Origin: Pollutimonas sp. M17
GTDB taxonomy: Bacteria; Pseudomonadota; Gammaproteobacteria; Burkholderiales; Burkholderiaceae_B
Direction of reading: 5' to 3'
DNA length: 64,000 nucleotides
Assembly: GCF_025836975.1 (NCBI RefSeq)
Contig: NZ_CP107548.1
Span: 186,001-250,000, forward strand
Both the position numbers and the translations under genes were made by a program. Each line of letters starts with the position of its first letter. Positions within the stretch are counted from its first letter, which is position 1. The notes under the pieces are model-generated. The model was given only the letters and a program-made list of their open reading frames with translations, searched no databases and was not told where the DNA came from. Below, in pieces: positions 26,672 to 35,547 of this stretch.

Positions 26672-27214
26672 ATGACAGCAAACGCCGCCACGCAGACCGC
26701 CTGGCATGTGGCCTACACCAAGCCCCGCCAGGAAGGCATCGCCAAAATCAACCTCGAACGCCAGGACTTCGAGGTCTACCTGCCTTTGTTCAAGACATTC
26801 AAGAAGCCGCGCAAAACCGCCGGCGGCACCGCGCAGTCGGAGGCGCTGCTTGCCCACGAGCCCATGTTCCCGCGCTATGTGTTCTTCAAACCGAAAAGCG
26901 CAACGCAGTCGCTGGGCACCTTGCGGTCCACGCGCGGCGTGGCGTCCGTGGTCATGTTCGGCACGAAATTCGCTCAGGTTCCCATCGAGCTGCTGCAATC
27001 CATACGCGCGGCCGAGCAATTGCGCAACGAGGCGGGCCTTGACCAGGTCAGCCCTTATCAGCCGGGCAGCCGCGTGCGCTTGTCCGATCCGGCGCTGGCG
27101 GGACTGGAAGGCCTGGTGCAAGAGGTCTCCGCCAAGCGTGTCGTGCTTCTGCTGGAGATACTGGGCCGGCAAAAGACGCTGAAAGTGGATTTCGACCAGA
27201 TCGAGGCGGTTTAA
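26672..27214 (+). CDS. RfaH/NusG-family transcription antiterminator
   Basis: A 180-residue protein. The NGN domain (about 10-120) begins AWHVAYTKPRQEGIAKINLERQ and contains LPLFKTFKKPRK and FPRYVFFKP, as in RfaH. The C-terminal KOW-like domain (about 125-178) has PGSRVRLSDPALAGLEGLVQ. It is shorter and more divergent than the essential NusG, so it is a specialised paralogue. RfaH-type proteins bind paused RNA polymerase at ops sites and keep long polysaccharide operons transcribed. The cluster at 52131-64000 is a plausible target. The gene converges on a LysR gene three bases before its end. Confidence 0.88.
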   Translation: MTANAATQTAWHVAYTKPRQEGIAKINLERQDFEVYLPLFKTFKKPRKTAGGTAQSEALLAHEPMFPRYVFFKPKSATQSLGTLRSTRGVASVVMFGTKFAQVPIELLQSIRAAEQLRNEAGLDQVSPYQPGSRVRLSDPALAGLEGLVQEVSAKRVVLLLEILGRQKTLKVDFDQIEAV

Positions 27215-28101
27215 ACCGACCGCAATATCTCCCGCGCGACGTCCACCGCCGGGTTCTCCTCCACGCGCCGCTGCGCGCAATACAGATCGATGGCGGCCAC
27301 GTTTTCATCGTCGTCCAGGGGGCGGAAGCACACGCCCTTCGGCCGCAGGCACGATGCCGAGCCCGGCACCAGCGCTATTCCCATACCCGCTTCAACCAGT
27401 GCCAGCAGTGTCGGCATGACGCTTTCGTGGACGATGGCGGGCTGTATCTGGAAGTGGGCGAATATGCTTTGTATCCGCTCCCGGAAGTACAGGGCCGCTT
27501 CCGCGTTGAATCCGATAAAGGGCACTCCGTGCAACTGCTGGGGGTCGATGCGTTCCTGGCCGGCGTAAGGATGGCCGAGTGGCAAAGCCACGCACATGTT
27601 CTCGCGGCTGACACGGGTGAAGACCAGGGAATCGTGCCCCGTGGCGGCGGGTCGGCGCAGCAGGGCGATATCTATTTTCTCTTCGGCCAGCATCTCGATC
27701 AGGTGAGTGGACAAGTCTTCCCTCAGGCTTAGCTGGATGTCGGGCCGGCGGCCATGGCAGCCGGCCAGCAGCTTGGGCAGCAACTGATAGGCCGCCGTGC
27801 TGGTAAAGCCTACGGAAAGATGGCCGGAGCCGCCCGCCGCGGCTCGTTGCGCCGCATGGATGGCGGCCTGCCCGTCCGCCACCAATTGCCTGGCCTTCCT
27901 TAGCAGGACGGCGCCAGCCGGCGTCAGCTTGACTGAACGCGTGCTGCGGACGAACAGGCTCGCGCCCACTTGTGCTTCGAAGCGCCGGATCTGCTGGCTA
28001 AGCGGCGGCTGGCTGACATGCAGGCGCCTGGCGGCATGGCCGAAATGCAGCTCTTCGGCCACGGCGATGAAGGCGTCGAGCGCACGCGAATGAAGCATCA
28101 T
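27211..28101 (-). CDS. LysR-family transcriptional regulator
   Basis: A 296-residue LysR protein. The N-terminal HTH (ALDAFIAVAEELHFGHAARRLHVSQPPLSQQIRRFE, cited in part) is followed by a periplasmic-binding-like effector domain from about residue 90. It is divergent from the Bug protein/amidase genes across a 142-bp AT-rich gap rich in ATTAGAC/TTAATC-like sequence, where T-N11-A boxes may lie. It probably activates those genes in response to their substrate. It overlaps the rfaH-like gene end by four bases. Confidence 0.9.
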   Translation of the reverse strand: MMLHSRALDAFIAVAEELHFGHAARRLHVSQPPLSQQIRRFEAQVGASLFVRSTRSVKLTPAGAVLLRKARQLVADGQAAIHAAQRAAAGGSGHLSVGFTSTAAYQLLPKLLAGCHGRRPDIQLSLREDLSTHLIEMLAEEKIDIALLRRPAATGHDSLVFTRVSRENMCVALPLGHPYAGQERIDPQQLHGVPFIGFNAEAALYFRERIQSIFAHFQIQPAIVHESVMPTLLALVEAGMGIALVPGSASCLRPKGVCFRPLDDDENVAAIDLYCAQRRVEENPAVDVAREILRSV

Positions 28102-28243
28102 GGTTTATGTCCCGTAAAAGACTTAATCAATAGATCAATATGTATTAGACATCTTAATCGACAGACTTTAATCTGATTCGGCTTTTTCAGTGCTGGACCC
28201 TGACCAGCGATCCGTATCAATTATTACTACAGGACCCGGAGCG

Positions 28244-29233
28244 ATGACATCCATTTCACCTAAATTTCGTCTGATGGCGGCCGCACTGGCCACCGCCGCA
28301 TTGGCAGTTGTTCCCCTCGCCGCACAGGCGCAGGCGGCTTCCTATCCCGCCAAACCCATCAACCTGATCGTGCCATTCGGCCCGGGCAGCGTCACCGACC
28401 TGCTGGCGCGCATCGTCGCCAAGGGGCTGGGCGATTCCCTGGGCCAGTCCGTGATCGTGCAGAACAAAGCCGGCGCGGCCGGCAACATCGGGGCGGCCGA
28501 AGTCGCCGCCGCCCCCGCCGACGGCTACACGCTGCTGCTGGGCCCGACCAGCACCAACGCTGTGAATTCCAGCCTGTACAAAGACCTGAAGTACCAGCCC
28601 CTGCGCGACTTCGCGGCCATTACCGATGTGGCCACCGTGGCCAACGTGCTGGTGGTCAACCCGCAGGTGCCCGCCAAGAACGTCAAGGAACTGATCGCCT
28701 TGCTGCCCACCAAGGAATATTCCTATGCGTCCACCGGCAACGGCGGCAGCATGCATTTGTCAGGCGAACTGTTCAAGTCCATTACCAGGACGCCTATGCT
28801 GCATGTCCCCTACAAGGGCGGCGGCGCGGCGCTGGCCGACCTGCTGCCCGGGCGCGTCGAGGTCATGTTCTGCAATCTGCCCCTTTGCCTGCCGCATATC
28901 CAGTCCGGCAAGCTGCGGGCCCTGGCCATCACCTCGTCCAAGCGGTCCGCTTTGCTGCCCGATGTGCCCACCATGGCCGAAGCCGGCCTGCCGGATTACG
29001 AAGTCAACGGATGGTTCGGCCTGTTCGCCCCGGCCAAGGTGGATCCGGCCATCGTGCAGAAGCTGAATGCCGAAATGAAGAAGATCCTGGACAAGCCGGA
29101 AATCAAGAAGCAGCTGCTTGCGCAGGGCGCCGAGCCGGACTGGAGCACATCCGAACAATTCACCCAATTCGTGACCGCGGAACACGACAAGTGGGCCAAG
29201 GTCATCAAAGAAGCAGGAATCAGCGTGGAATGA
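28244..29233 (+). CDS. Bug-family (tripartite tricarboxylate transporter) substrate-binding protein
   Basis: A 329-residue periplasmic protein with a signal peptide ending near AAQAQA (about residue 32). YPAKPINLIVPFGPGSVTDLLAR and VIVQNKAGAAGNIGAAEVA are Bug-family hallmarks, and the C terminus EQFTQFVTAEHDKWAKVIKEAGI is equally typical. ATG 28244 is preceded by AGGA nine bases upstream; the frame is open further upstream. No TctA or TctB membrane genes are adjacent. The stop overlaps the amidase start (ATGA), which points to an amide-containing or related ligand. Confidence 0.92.
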   Translation: MTSISPKFRLMAAALATAALAVVPLAAQAQAASYPAKPINLIVPFGPGSVTDLLARIVAKGLGDSLGQSVIVQNKAGAAGNIGAAEVAAAPADGYTLLLGPTSTNAVNSSLYKDLKYQPLRDFAAITDVATVANVLVVNPQVPAKNVKELIALLPTKEYSYASTGNGGSMHLSGELFKSITRTPMLHVPYKGGGAALADLLPGRVEVMFCNLPLCLPHIQSGKLRALAITSSKRSALLPDVPTMAEAGLPDYEVNGWFGLFAPAKVDPAIVQKLNAEMKKILDKPEIKKQLLAQGAEPDWSTSEQFTQFVTAEHDKWAKVIKEAGISVE

Positions 29234-30525
29234 GCCGTACCAAGAACTTGAACCGATTAGGCGTGGTCGAAGCCGCCCGCGCCATCGAATCCAACGAGAT
29301 ACGCTGCGTCGATCTGGCACAGGCCTGCCTGGACCGGATCGACGAGCGGAACAGCCAGGTCGAAGCCTTCGTCTCCTACGATGCCGGCAAGACCTTGGCC
29401 GTGGCACGCCGCCTGGACGCGGCGCCCAGCGGGCATGTCCTGCGCGGCATACCCTTCGCCGTGAAAGACGTCATCGACACGTCGGACTATCCCACCCAAT
29501 ATGGTTCGGCCATCTACAAGGATTTCCAGCCCGCGCTGGATGCCGCCTGCGTGGTCATGGCCAAGAACCATGGGGCGGTCCCATTGGGCAAAGTGGCCAC
29601 CGGCGAATTTGCCACCCAGACCCCCAGCCGCGCGCGCAATCCCTTGCGGCTGACGCATACGCCGGGTGGGTCGTCCAGCGGTTCGGCCGCCGCCGTGGCC
29701 GACTTCATGGCGCCGGCGGCATTCGCCACGCAGACCACCGGCTCCATCGTCCGTCCGGCCATCTATTGCGGGGTGGTGGGCTACAAGCCCAGCTTCGGAA
29801 TGATCGCCACCGCCGGCCTGAAGGCGCTCAGCCCTTCGCAAGACACCATAGGCGTCATCACCCGCAAGGTCGAGGACGCCGCATTTTTCACCCTGGGCCT
29901 GCACGGCGCCAAAACGGTCAACAGCGTGGTGGCCAGGCCCCGCATCGCCTTGTGCCTGTCGCGGCAATGGGACTACGCCAGGCCCGAAACCCTGCGCGCC
30001 CTGGAAGGTCTGGTGCACAAGCTGGAACTGGCCGGCTGCGCCATGAGCCGCATGTGGCTGCCCGAAGACCTGGAGCGCCTGATCGCCATCCAGCCGCGCC
30101 TGTTCAAGTACGAGGCCCGTCAGACCCTGGCCAACGAGCGGCTGCTGCACAAGGAGTCCCTGAGCCCGCGCTTGCGCGCCCGCCTGCAAGGCGGCGATGA
30201 ACTGGGCTTCGATGAGTACGTGTCCATGCGCCAGCAGGTGCGCGAAGCGCATGGGGCGGTGGAGGAACTGTTCCGCGACGTGGACGCCGTCCTGTATCCG
30301 GCGGCGGCGGGCGAAGCCGAAGCGGGCCTGGAGTCGGCCGGCGATCCGCGCTTCGGCGCCTTGTGGACGCTGCTGCATCTGCCGTCGATTTCCTTCCCCA
30401 CGGACCTGGGGCCCTCGGGCCTGCCGCTGGGCGCGCAACTGATCGGCGGCTTCGGCCAGGACACGCGTCTGCTGGCCGTGGCCAACGCGGTGACGCGGAT
30501 GATAGAGCCTGTGCAGGCGGCATGA
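29230..30525 (+). CDS. Amidase signature-family hydrolase
   Basis: A 431-residue amidase with the Ser-cisSer-Lys triad in place: Lys79 in PFAVKDVID, the cis-Ser near 149 in GGSSSGSAAA and the nucleophile near Ser172 in TTGSIVRPA. It hydrolyses an amide to acid and ammonia; the substrate is unknown. The frame is open upstream to 28885, but the true start is ATG 29230, overlapping the Bug-protein stop. Co-transcription with a binding protein suggests a transported compound or its derivative is the substrate. Confidence 0.9.
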   Translation: MSRTKNLNRLGVVEAARAIESNEIRCVDLAQACLDRIDERNSQVEAFVSYDAGKTLAVARRLDAAPSGHVLRGIPFAVKDVIDTSDYPTQYGSAIYKDFQPALDAACVVMAKNHGAVPLGKVATGEFATQTPSRARNPLRLTHTPGGSSSGSAAAVADFMAPAAFATQTTGSIVRPAIYCGVVGYKPSFGMIATAGLKALSPSQDTIGVITRKVEDAAFFTLGLHGAKTVNSVVARPRIALCLSRQWDYARPETLRALEGLVHKLELAGCAMSRMWLPEDLERLIAIQPRLFKYEARQTLANERLLHKESLSPRLRARLQGGDELGFDEYVSMRQQVREAHGAVEELFRDVDAVLYPAAAGEAEAGLESAGDPRFGALWTLLHLPSISFPTDLGPSGLPLGAQLIGGFGQDTRLLAVANAVTRMIEPVQAA

Positions 30526-30624
30526 AGATTTCTTGACCACATCCGCAATAATTCTCGGTTGCCGCTATAGCGGATACTCCCTAGACTGAATCGGCTTTCA
30601 TATTCTGATACTTGGGAGACTTCC

Positions 30625-31590
30625 TTGAAGAGACGTACCTTTCTAACCGCAATGGCCGGAATGGCCGTTGCGCCGCTGGTCAAGGCCCAGGCGCTGCCCG
30701 CCGGGCCGGTGAAACTGATCGTGGGCTTTTCGCCCGGGGGCGGCACCGACACCATGGCGCGCGTCATTGCGCAGCATCTGGGCGCCTTGTGGGGCATACC
30801 GGTGGTGGTCGAGAACAAGGCGGGCGCGTCCGGCGTCATCGCCGCCACCTATGTGGCGCAGCAGCCCAACGACGGCACCACGCTGCTCATGACCAACTTC
30901 AGCAACCATGCGATCGCACCGGTCCTGATGCCCAAGATCGGCTACGACGTGAAGCGCGATTTCTCGCCCATCATGCTGGTGGGAATAACGCCGACGGTGC
31001 TGATCGGCAACCAGGATCAGAAGGCAAACACGGTCGCCGAGCTGGTCGAGCTGTGCCGCAAGAATCCCGGCCAGATCTCCTTCGGATCGGCCGGCGTGGG
31101 CGCCGCCCAGCACATGGCCCTGGAAATGTTCAAGCTGCGCGCGAAGATCGACGCGCTGCACGTGCCTTATCGCGGATCGGGCGCCATGGCCACCGATCTC
31201 CTGGGCGGCCAGATCAACTACAGCTTCGAAACCATGACGTCGGCCACGCCGCTGGTGAGCAGCGGCAAGGTCAAGGCCCTGGCCCAGACCGGCGCCCAAC
31301 GCGCCAAGAGCTTTCCCGACATACCCACCATGGCCGAGCAGGGCTTTCCGGGCTTCGAGGCCGGCACCTGGTACGGTATCGTGGGGCCGGGCGGCATGAA
31401 TCCGGCCCTGGTCCAGCGCATGAACGAGGACTTCAATCGCGTCGTCGCCATGCCCGAAGTGGCCGAGAAGCTGCAAGGCTTCGGCGCCGAAGACGGCGGC
31501 GGCTCGGTCGACAAATTCTCGGCCTTCATCGATGCCGAACTGAAGAAGTGGGCCGAGGTCGTGAAGGAAGCCAACGTCCAACCGGTCTGA
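30625..31590 (+). CDS. Bug-family substrate-binding protein
   Basis: A 321-residue Bug protein with family motifs VKLIVGFSPGGGTDTMARVIAQ and VVVENKAGASGVIAA. It starts at TTG 30625 behind GGGAGA. The N terminus MKRRTFLTAMAGMAVAPLVKA has a short, twin-basic-like signal peptide. It lies 99 bp after the amidase, so it may belong to the same unit or have its own promoter. It ends before a strong bidirectional terminator. No transporter membrane subunits are nearby. Confidence 0.91.
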   Translation: MKRRTFLTAMAGMAVAPLVKAQALPAGPVKLIVGFSPGGGTDTMARVIAQHLGALWGIPVVVENKAGASGVIAATYVAQQPNDGTTLLMTNFSNHAIAPVLMPKIGYDVKRDFSPIMLVGITPTVLIGNQDQKANTVAELVELCRKNPGQISFGSAGVGAAQHMALEMFKLRAKIDALHVPYRGSGAMATDLLGGQINYSFETMTSATPLVSSGKVKALAQTGAQRAKSFPDIPTMAEQGFPGFEAGTWYGIVGPGGMNPALVQRMNEDFNRVVAMPEVAEKLQGFGAEDGGGSVDKFSAFIDAELKKWAEVVKEANVQPV

Positions 31591-31634
31591 TGGCGCATCG
31601 CGTCCGGCCTCCGTGCCGGTCGCGGCGACAAAAT

Positions 31635-31668
31635 AAAAAGCATGAAGCTGGTGGCTTCATGCTTTTTT
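31635..31668. terminator. Bidirectional intrinsic terminator
   Basis: AAAAAGCATGAAGC (31635-31648) and GCTTCATGCTTTTTT (31654-31668) form a perfect 14-bp stem with a 5-base TGGTG loop. An A-run flanks the left side and a T-run the right side. It can therefore stop transcripts from both the + strand Bug gene and the - strand hydroxy-acid dehydrogenase gene that converge here. Confidence 0.9.
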
Positions 31669-31721
31669 CATGCCTGGCCACGGTGGCGGGCTGCGCCGGA
31701 ACCGGCGCGCCCGAAGCCGCT

Positions 31722-32861
31722 TCAGGTGATGTCGGAAATGATCCGCCGGTCGACGTCGGCCAGGCGGGTGACGCCGCAAAATGCCATGGTCAGATCCAAT
31801 TCCTTGTGGATGATCTCAAGCGCCCGCGTCACGCCGGCCTCGCCGCCCGCGCCCAATCCATACAGCATGGCGCGCCCGATATAGGTGCCCTTGGCGCCCA
31901 GGGCGATGGCTTTGAGCACGTCTTGCCCCGACCGGATGCCGCCGTCCATATGGACTTCAATCTGCGATCCGACCGCGTCCACGATGGCGGGCAGCGCCTT
32001 GATCGACGAGGGGGCGCCGTCCAGCTGGCGGCCGCCGTGGTTGGACACGATAATGGCATCGGCTCCCGTGCCGACCGCCATCCGCGCATCGTCGACGTCC
32101 TGTATCCCTTTCAGTATCAGCTTGCCGCCCCACTTTTGACGTATCCAGCGCACGTCTTCCCAGCTCAGGCAGGGATCGAACTGCCTGGCCGTCCATTCGG
32201 CCAGCGATCCCAATTCCTCGACGCCTTCCACGTGGCCGAAGATATTGCCCAGGGTGCGGCGCCGTGTGCCGGCCATGCCCAGCAGCCAGCGCGGCTTGCT
32301 GGCCAGATTCAGGGCATTGCGGAACGTGATCTTGGGCGGCGCGGCCAGGCCGTTCTTCAGGTCTTTGTGGCGCTGCCCGCTGATCTGCAGATCCAGTGTC
32401 AGCACCAGGGCGGAGCAGCCGGCGGCCTTGGCCCGGTCTATCAGCCGCTCCACGAAGGCCCGGTCGCGCATCACATACAGCTGGAACCAGAAGGGATGCC
32501 CGTCGGTGCCTTCGGCAATGTCCTCGATGGAGCAAATGCTCATCGTGGACAAGGTGAATGGGATGCCGAAGCGCTTCGCCGCGCGGGCCGCCAGGATTTC
32601 TCCGTCGGCGTGCTGCATGCCGGTCAGGCCGGTGGGCGCGATGGCCACCGGCATGGCGACGTCTTGGCCCACCATTTGCGACTTGATGCTGCGGTCGGAA
32701 AGGTTCACGGCAACGCGCTGGCGCAGCAGCAGCTTCTGGAAGTCGCCCTGATTGGCGCGGTAGGTGGATTCCGTCCAGGAGCCGGAGTCGGCATAGTCAT
32801 AGAACATGCGCGGCACGCGCTTCTTTGCCAGAATACGAAGGTCTTCGATATCGGTGATCAT
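31722..32861 (-). CDS. FMN-dependent alpha-hydroxy-acid dehydrogenase (LldD-like)
   Basis: A 379-residue TIM-barrel flavoprotein. The start region MITDIEDLRILAKKRVPRMFYDYADSGSW (cited in part), the FMN-binding PVAIAPTGLTGMQH, and the catalytic His and Arg in VSNHGGRQLDGAP identify the lactate dehydrogenase/glycolate oxidase family. It would oxidise an L-2-hydroxy acid to a 2-oxo acid. The frame is open further upstream, but ATG 32861 is the family start. It follows a FAH-family gene in the same direction by 34 bp, so the two probably act in one sugar-acid or hydroxy-acid pathway. Confidence 0.9.
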   Translation of the reverse strand: MITDIEDLRILAKKRVPRMFYDYADSGSWTESTYRANQGDFQKLLLRQRVAVNLSDRSIKSQMVGQDVAMPVAIAPTGLTGMQHADGEILAARAAKRFGIPFTLSTMSICSIEDIAEGTDGHPFWFQLYVMRDRAFVERLIDRAKAAGCSALVLTLDLQISGQRHKDLKNGLAAPPKITFRNALNLASKPRWLLGMAGTRRRTLGNIFGHVEGVEELGSLAEWTARQFDPCLSWEDVRWIRQKWGGKLILKGIQDVDDARMAVGTGADAIIVSNHGGRQLDGAPSSIKALPAIVDAVGSQIEVHMDGGIRSGQDVLKAIALGAKGTYIGRAMLYGLGAGGEAGVTRALEIIHKELDLTMAFCGVTRLADVDRRIISDIT

Positions 32862-32895
32862 GGTTGCCCAAGGGGGATGGATAGAGGTTTGAATG

Positions 32896-34083
32896 TCATG
32901 CGGGCCGGCCCAGCAGACCGCGCGCGGCCAGGCTGGCGAAAAGGGCGGAGATGCCGAACTCCCAGGGCGGCAGCGTGTCGCTGCGGCCCACGCGGTTCGC
33001 CAGGCAACCCAGCTTCCCGGTGGATATGTACACGTCGTCATCCAGGTGATGCGTAAAGCCGGCGCCCTCGGTGCCGCGGTCCTGGGTCGGCGCGAACATG
33101 GTGCCGCAGAACAGCATCATGCCGTCCGGATATTGGTGGTTGCCGCCCATGGCGTTCGCCACCAGCTCCAGCGGGTCGCGGCTGATCTGCGACATCGAGC
33201 TGAATCCTTCAAGGACGAAGCCGTCACGGCCCTCGACACGCAGGTGTATCGTTGCCGACCGCACATCGTCCAGCGTGAAATGCGCATCGAACAGCCGGAT
33301 GAAGGGGCCTATGGAGCAGGCGGCGTTGTTGTCCTTGGCCTTGCCCAGCAGCAGCGCGCTGCGCCCCTCGAAGTCGCGCAGATTGACGTCGTTGCCCAGG
33401 CTGGCGCCCACCACTTCGGCGCGCGATGAAACCGCCAGCACGATCTCGGGCTCGGGGTTGTTCCAGGACGAAGCGGGGTGCAGGCCCACGCCGGCGCCCG
33501 TCCCCACCGACGACATCGGCGCCGCCTTGGTGAAGATCTCGGCATCCGGGCCTATGCCCACTTCCAGGTATTGGGACCACATCTTCTTTTCAAGCAGCAC
33601 GGCCTTCAGGCGCTCGGCATCTTCCGAACCCGGCTTGATGGCGCTCAGGTCGGAGCCGATGACCGCCACCACCTCGCGCCGTATGGCGTCGGCCGCGGCG
33701 GCGTCGCCGCGCGCCTGTTCCTCGATGACCCGCTCCACCATGCTTTGCGCGAACGTGACGCCGGCCGCCTTCACGACCTGCAGGTCGTTGGGCGCCAGCA
33801 AATGGCGGTGGGCGGGATCGGGGCCGTGCTCCAGGGTCGAGGCCAGCCAGTCGTCAAGGCTGCCCAGCGAGGGGCCGCTTGCCTGCCGAAGCGTGTCGGC
33901 CGGATCGGCGCTTTCCAGCAGATGAGAAACCGTGGGCGCAGTCGAGGTAATGTCGATCAGTTCGCCCTTGCGCACGGCAACGACGGCGGGACCCCCGCCT
34001 TCGCCCGGCAGCCATGCGCGTCCTACGAGCAGGGCGCGATCCGCGTCTTCGGGCAGTGTCGCTGAAGTGGTGATGTGTGTCAT
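32896..34083 (-). CDS. Fumarylacetoacetate hydrolase-family protein
   Basis: A 395-residue protein whose C-terminal half carries the FAH fold: NNPEPEIVLAVSSRAEVVGASLGNDVNLRDFEGRS (cited in part) with the metal-binding acidic residues, and KAKDNNAACSIGPF. The long N-terminal extension and these motifs resemble the FAH-superfamily sugar-acid dehydratases and hydrolases (2-keto-3-deoxy acid type) more than true fumarylacetoacetase. AGGAGC precedes the ATG. It is the first gene of the unit with the FMN dehydrogenase. The exact reaction is not settled. Confidence 0.85.
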   Translation of the reverse strand: MTHITTSATLPEDADRALLVGRAWLPGEGGGPAVVAVRKGELIDITSTAPTVSHLLESADPADTLRQASGPSLGSLDDWLASTLEHGPDPAHRHLLAPNDLQVVKAAGVTFAQSMVERVIEEQARGDAAAADAIRREVVAVIGSDLSAIKPGSEDAERLKAVLLEKKMWSQYLEVGIGPDAEIFTKAAPMSSVGTGAGVGLHPASSWNNPEPEIVLAVSSRAEVVGASLGNDVNLRDFEGRSALLLGKAKDNNAACSIGPFIRLFDAHFTLDDVRSATIHLRVEGRDGFVLEGFSSMSQISRDPLELVANAMGGNHQYPDGMMLFCGTMFAPTQDRGTEGAGFTHHLDDDVYISTGKLGCLANRVGRSDTLPPWEFGISALFASLAARGLLGRPA

Positions 34084-34397
34084 GAAAGCTCCTGAAATTC
34101 TGCGCGCCGGCCCGCCCGCGCGTCTTCGGCAAGCGACGCGCGGGCGGGGCGGAATGCTGGAAGTCTAAAAGTCCCGGGCATGCCCGGCAAGCCATATTTA
34201 CTTGAAGACCGGACAAGAAAAATTCACAGCCCCAGACCTGGATTTTCCAGGGCTGGCTCTGCGGCTTTATGTCCAGCAACGTGCCAGTTGTACAGAAATG
34301 CCGGAAATCATTCAAGCATCCGCATCCATCCGCAGGCCATTCGGGATGGCGCGGCGCGCGCATCTGCGAGGCCCAGCGCCCGCCGTGGGACAACCGC
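34084..34397. other. Intergenic region, no gene recognised
   Basis: These 314 bases upstream of the FAH gene and downstream of the LysR gene hold no credible reading frame. The promoter for the - strand FAH/dehydrogenase unit should lie in the part near 34084-34200. No clear hexamers or operator repeats were found by eye. Confidence 0.4.
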
Positions 34398-35321
34398 CTA
34401 GTCTTGGGCGAGCGTTTCCTGGTCCTGAGCGACTTCGCTGCGCACCCAGTCGACGAAGCTGCGGATGCGAGGGTCGTCGTCGCGCTCTTCGGGATAGGCG
34501 ATGAAGTAGGAGAATTCCACGGGGATGCTGGCCTCGAACGGCCGGATCAGCTTGCCCTGCGCGAGCTCATCGCGCACCCAGTGCTTCTTGGCCAGGGCCA
34601 CCCCCAGGCCGTCGACCGCCGCGTTGATGACCAGATGGCTGGGCCAGAATGACGGCCCGCGCGTCGCATCGACGTCGGTCACGCCCACATGATTCAGCCA
34701 CATGGCCCAGTTGGGGTTGCTGGCGTCGGTATAGGTGCTGTCGTCGTGCAGCAATGTATGGAAACGCAGGTCGCCGGGTTCGCGCAGCGGATGCGGACCC
34801 TCCATCAAGGCGGGGCTGCATACCGGAAAAACCTCGACCGGCAGGCATTCGACCGTGCGCAGGCCCGGCTGGCCGCCGCGGCCATAGTGTATGGCCAGGT
34901 CGATGTCTTCCCGCGAGAAGTCCACCATGGGCGCCGACGTCGATACTTTCAGGTCGATGGTAGGGTGGGCCGCCATGAACCGGGCCATGCGGGGAATTAG
35001 CCACTTCACCGCGAAGGTGGGCGGCGTATTGATCTTGAGCACCGACAGATTGTGCGAGTGCAGGCGCTGCGTGGCGGCGGCGATATGCTGGAAAGCGCGC
35101 TGGACCTCGGGCAGATAGGCCTGCCCGGCCGTGGTCAGCACCAGCGACTTGGCCTGGCGTATGAACAGCGCCACGCCCAGGCTGTCTTCCAATACCTTGA
35201 TCTGATGGCTGACCGCCGAGGGCGTTACAAAAAGCTCTTCCCCGGCCTTGGTGAAGCTGAGCAGCCTGGCTGCAACCTCGAAGGCTCGCAAGGGGTTCAG
35301 CGGTGGTATCTGGCGGGCCAT
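34398..35321 (-). CDS. LysR-family transcriptional regulator (GcvA-like)
   Basis: A 307-residue LysR protein. The start ARQIPPLNPLRAFEVAARLLSFTKAGEELFVTPSAVSHQI (cited in part) is the GcvA-type HTH, and the effector domain contains INTPPTFAVKWLIPRMARF and DIDLAIHYGRG, again GcvA-like. It lies upstream of and in the same direction as the FAH and FMN-dehydrogenase genes and probably controls them. Confidence 0.9.
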   Translation of the reverse strand: MARQIPPLNPLRAFEVAARLLSFTKAGEELFVTPSAVSHQIKVLEDSLGVALFIRQAKSLVLTTAGQAYLPEVQRAFQHIAAATQRLHSHNLSVLKINTPPTFAVKWLIPRMARFMAAHPTIDLKVSTSAPMVDFSREDIDLAIHYGRGGQPGLRTVECLPVEVFPVCSPALMEGPHPLREPGDLRFHTLLHDDSTYTDASNPNWAMWLNHVGVTDVDATRGPSFWPSHLVINAAVDGLGVALAKKHWVRDELAQGKLIRPFEASIPVEFSYFIAYPEERDDDPRIRSFVDWVRSEVAQDQETLAQD

Positions 35322-35519
35322 TGAAAGAGTCTCCTGCTGCGTCCGTTCAGTTCTGCGGCGTCGGTTTTTCCTTGTGGAAGTGCGTAGCTATTGTACGTCA
35401 TGGGACAAGGCGGCATGGGCGCAAGGGAAGAGGGACAAACAGGTCTTGCCGGTCAGGAAAAGCGACTGGACCTTGATTAGTATGAGCCGACGGTAGCGTT
35501 TAAACATCTCTTTATGTGC

Positions 35520-35534
35520 ATACATTATATGTAT
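35520..35534. promoter_or_regulatory. Palindrome upstream of brnTA, likely operator
   Basis: ATACAT (35520-35525) and ATGTAT (35529-35534) form a perfect inverted repeat around TAT, and TGC/GCA extensions lie outside it. It sits 14 bases before the brnT ATG in an AT-rich stretch that could hold the -10. BrnA antitoxins autoregulate by binding such sites, so this is the natural candidate. Confidence 0.5.
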
Positions 35535-35547
35535 TTATGCTAAGATC

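Noticed and set aside
30612-33056. 814-codon open frame on the + strand
   Set aside because: It runs out of frame through the Bug gene and antisense through the FMN dehydrogenase, both of which have clear family motifs and a terminator between them.
35489-35499. GACGGTAGCGT, one mismatch from the E. coli RfaH ops element
   Set aside because: An 11-base site with one mismatch is expected about once by chance on both strands of this window, and it precedes brnTA rather than a polysaccharide operon.
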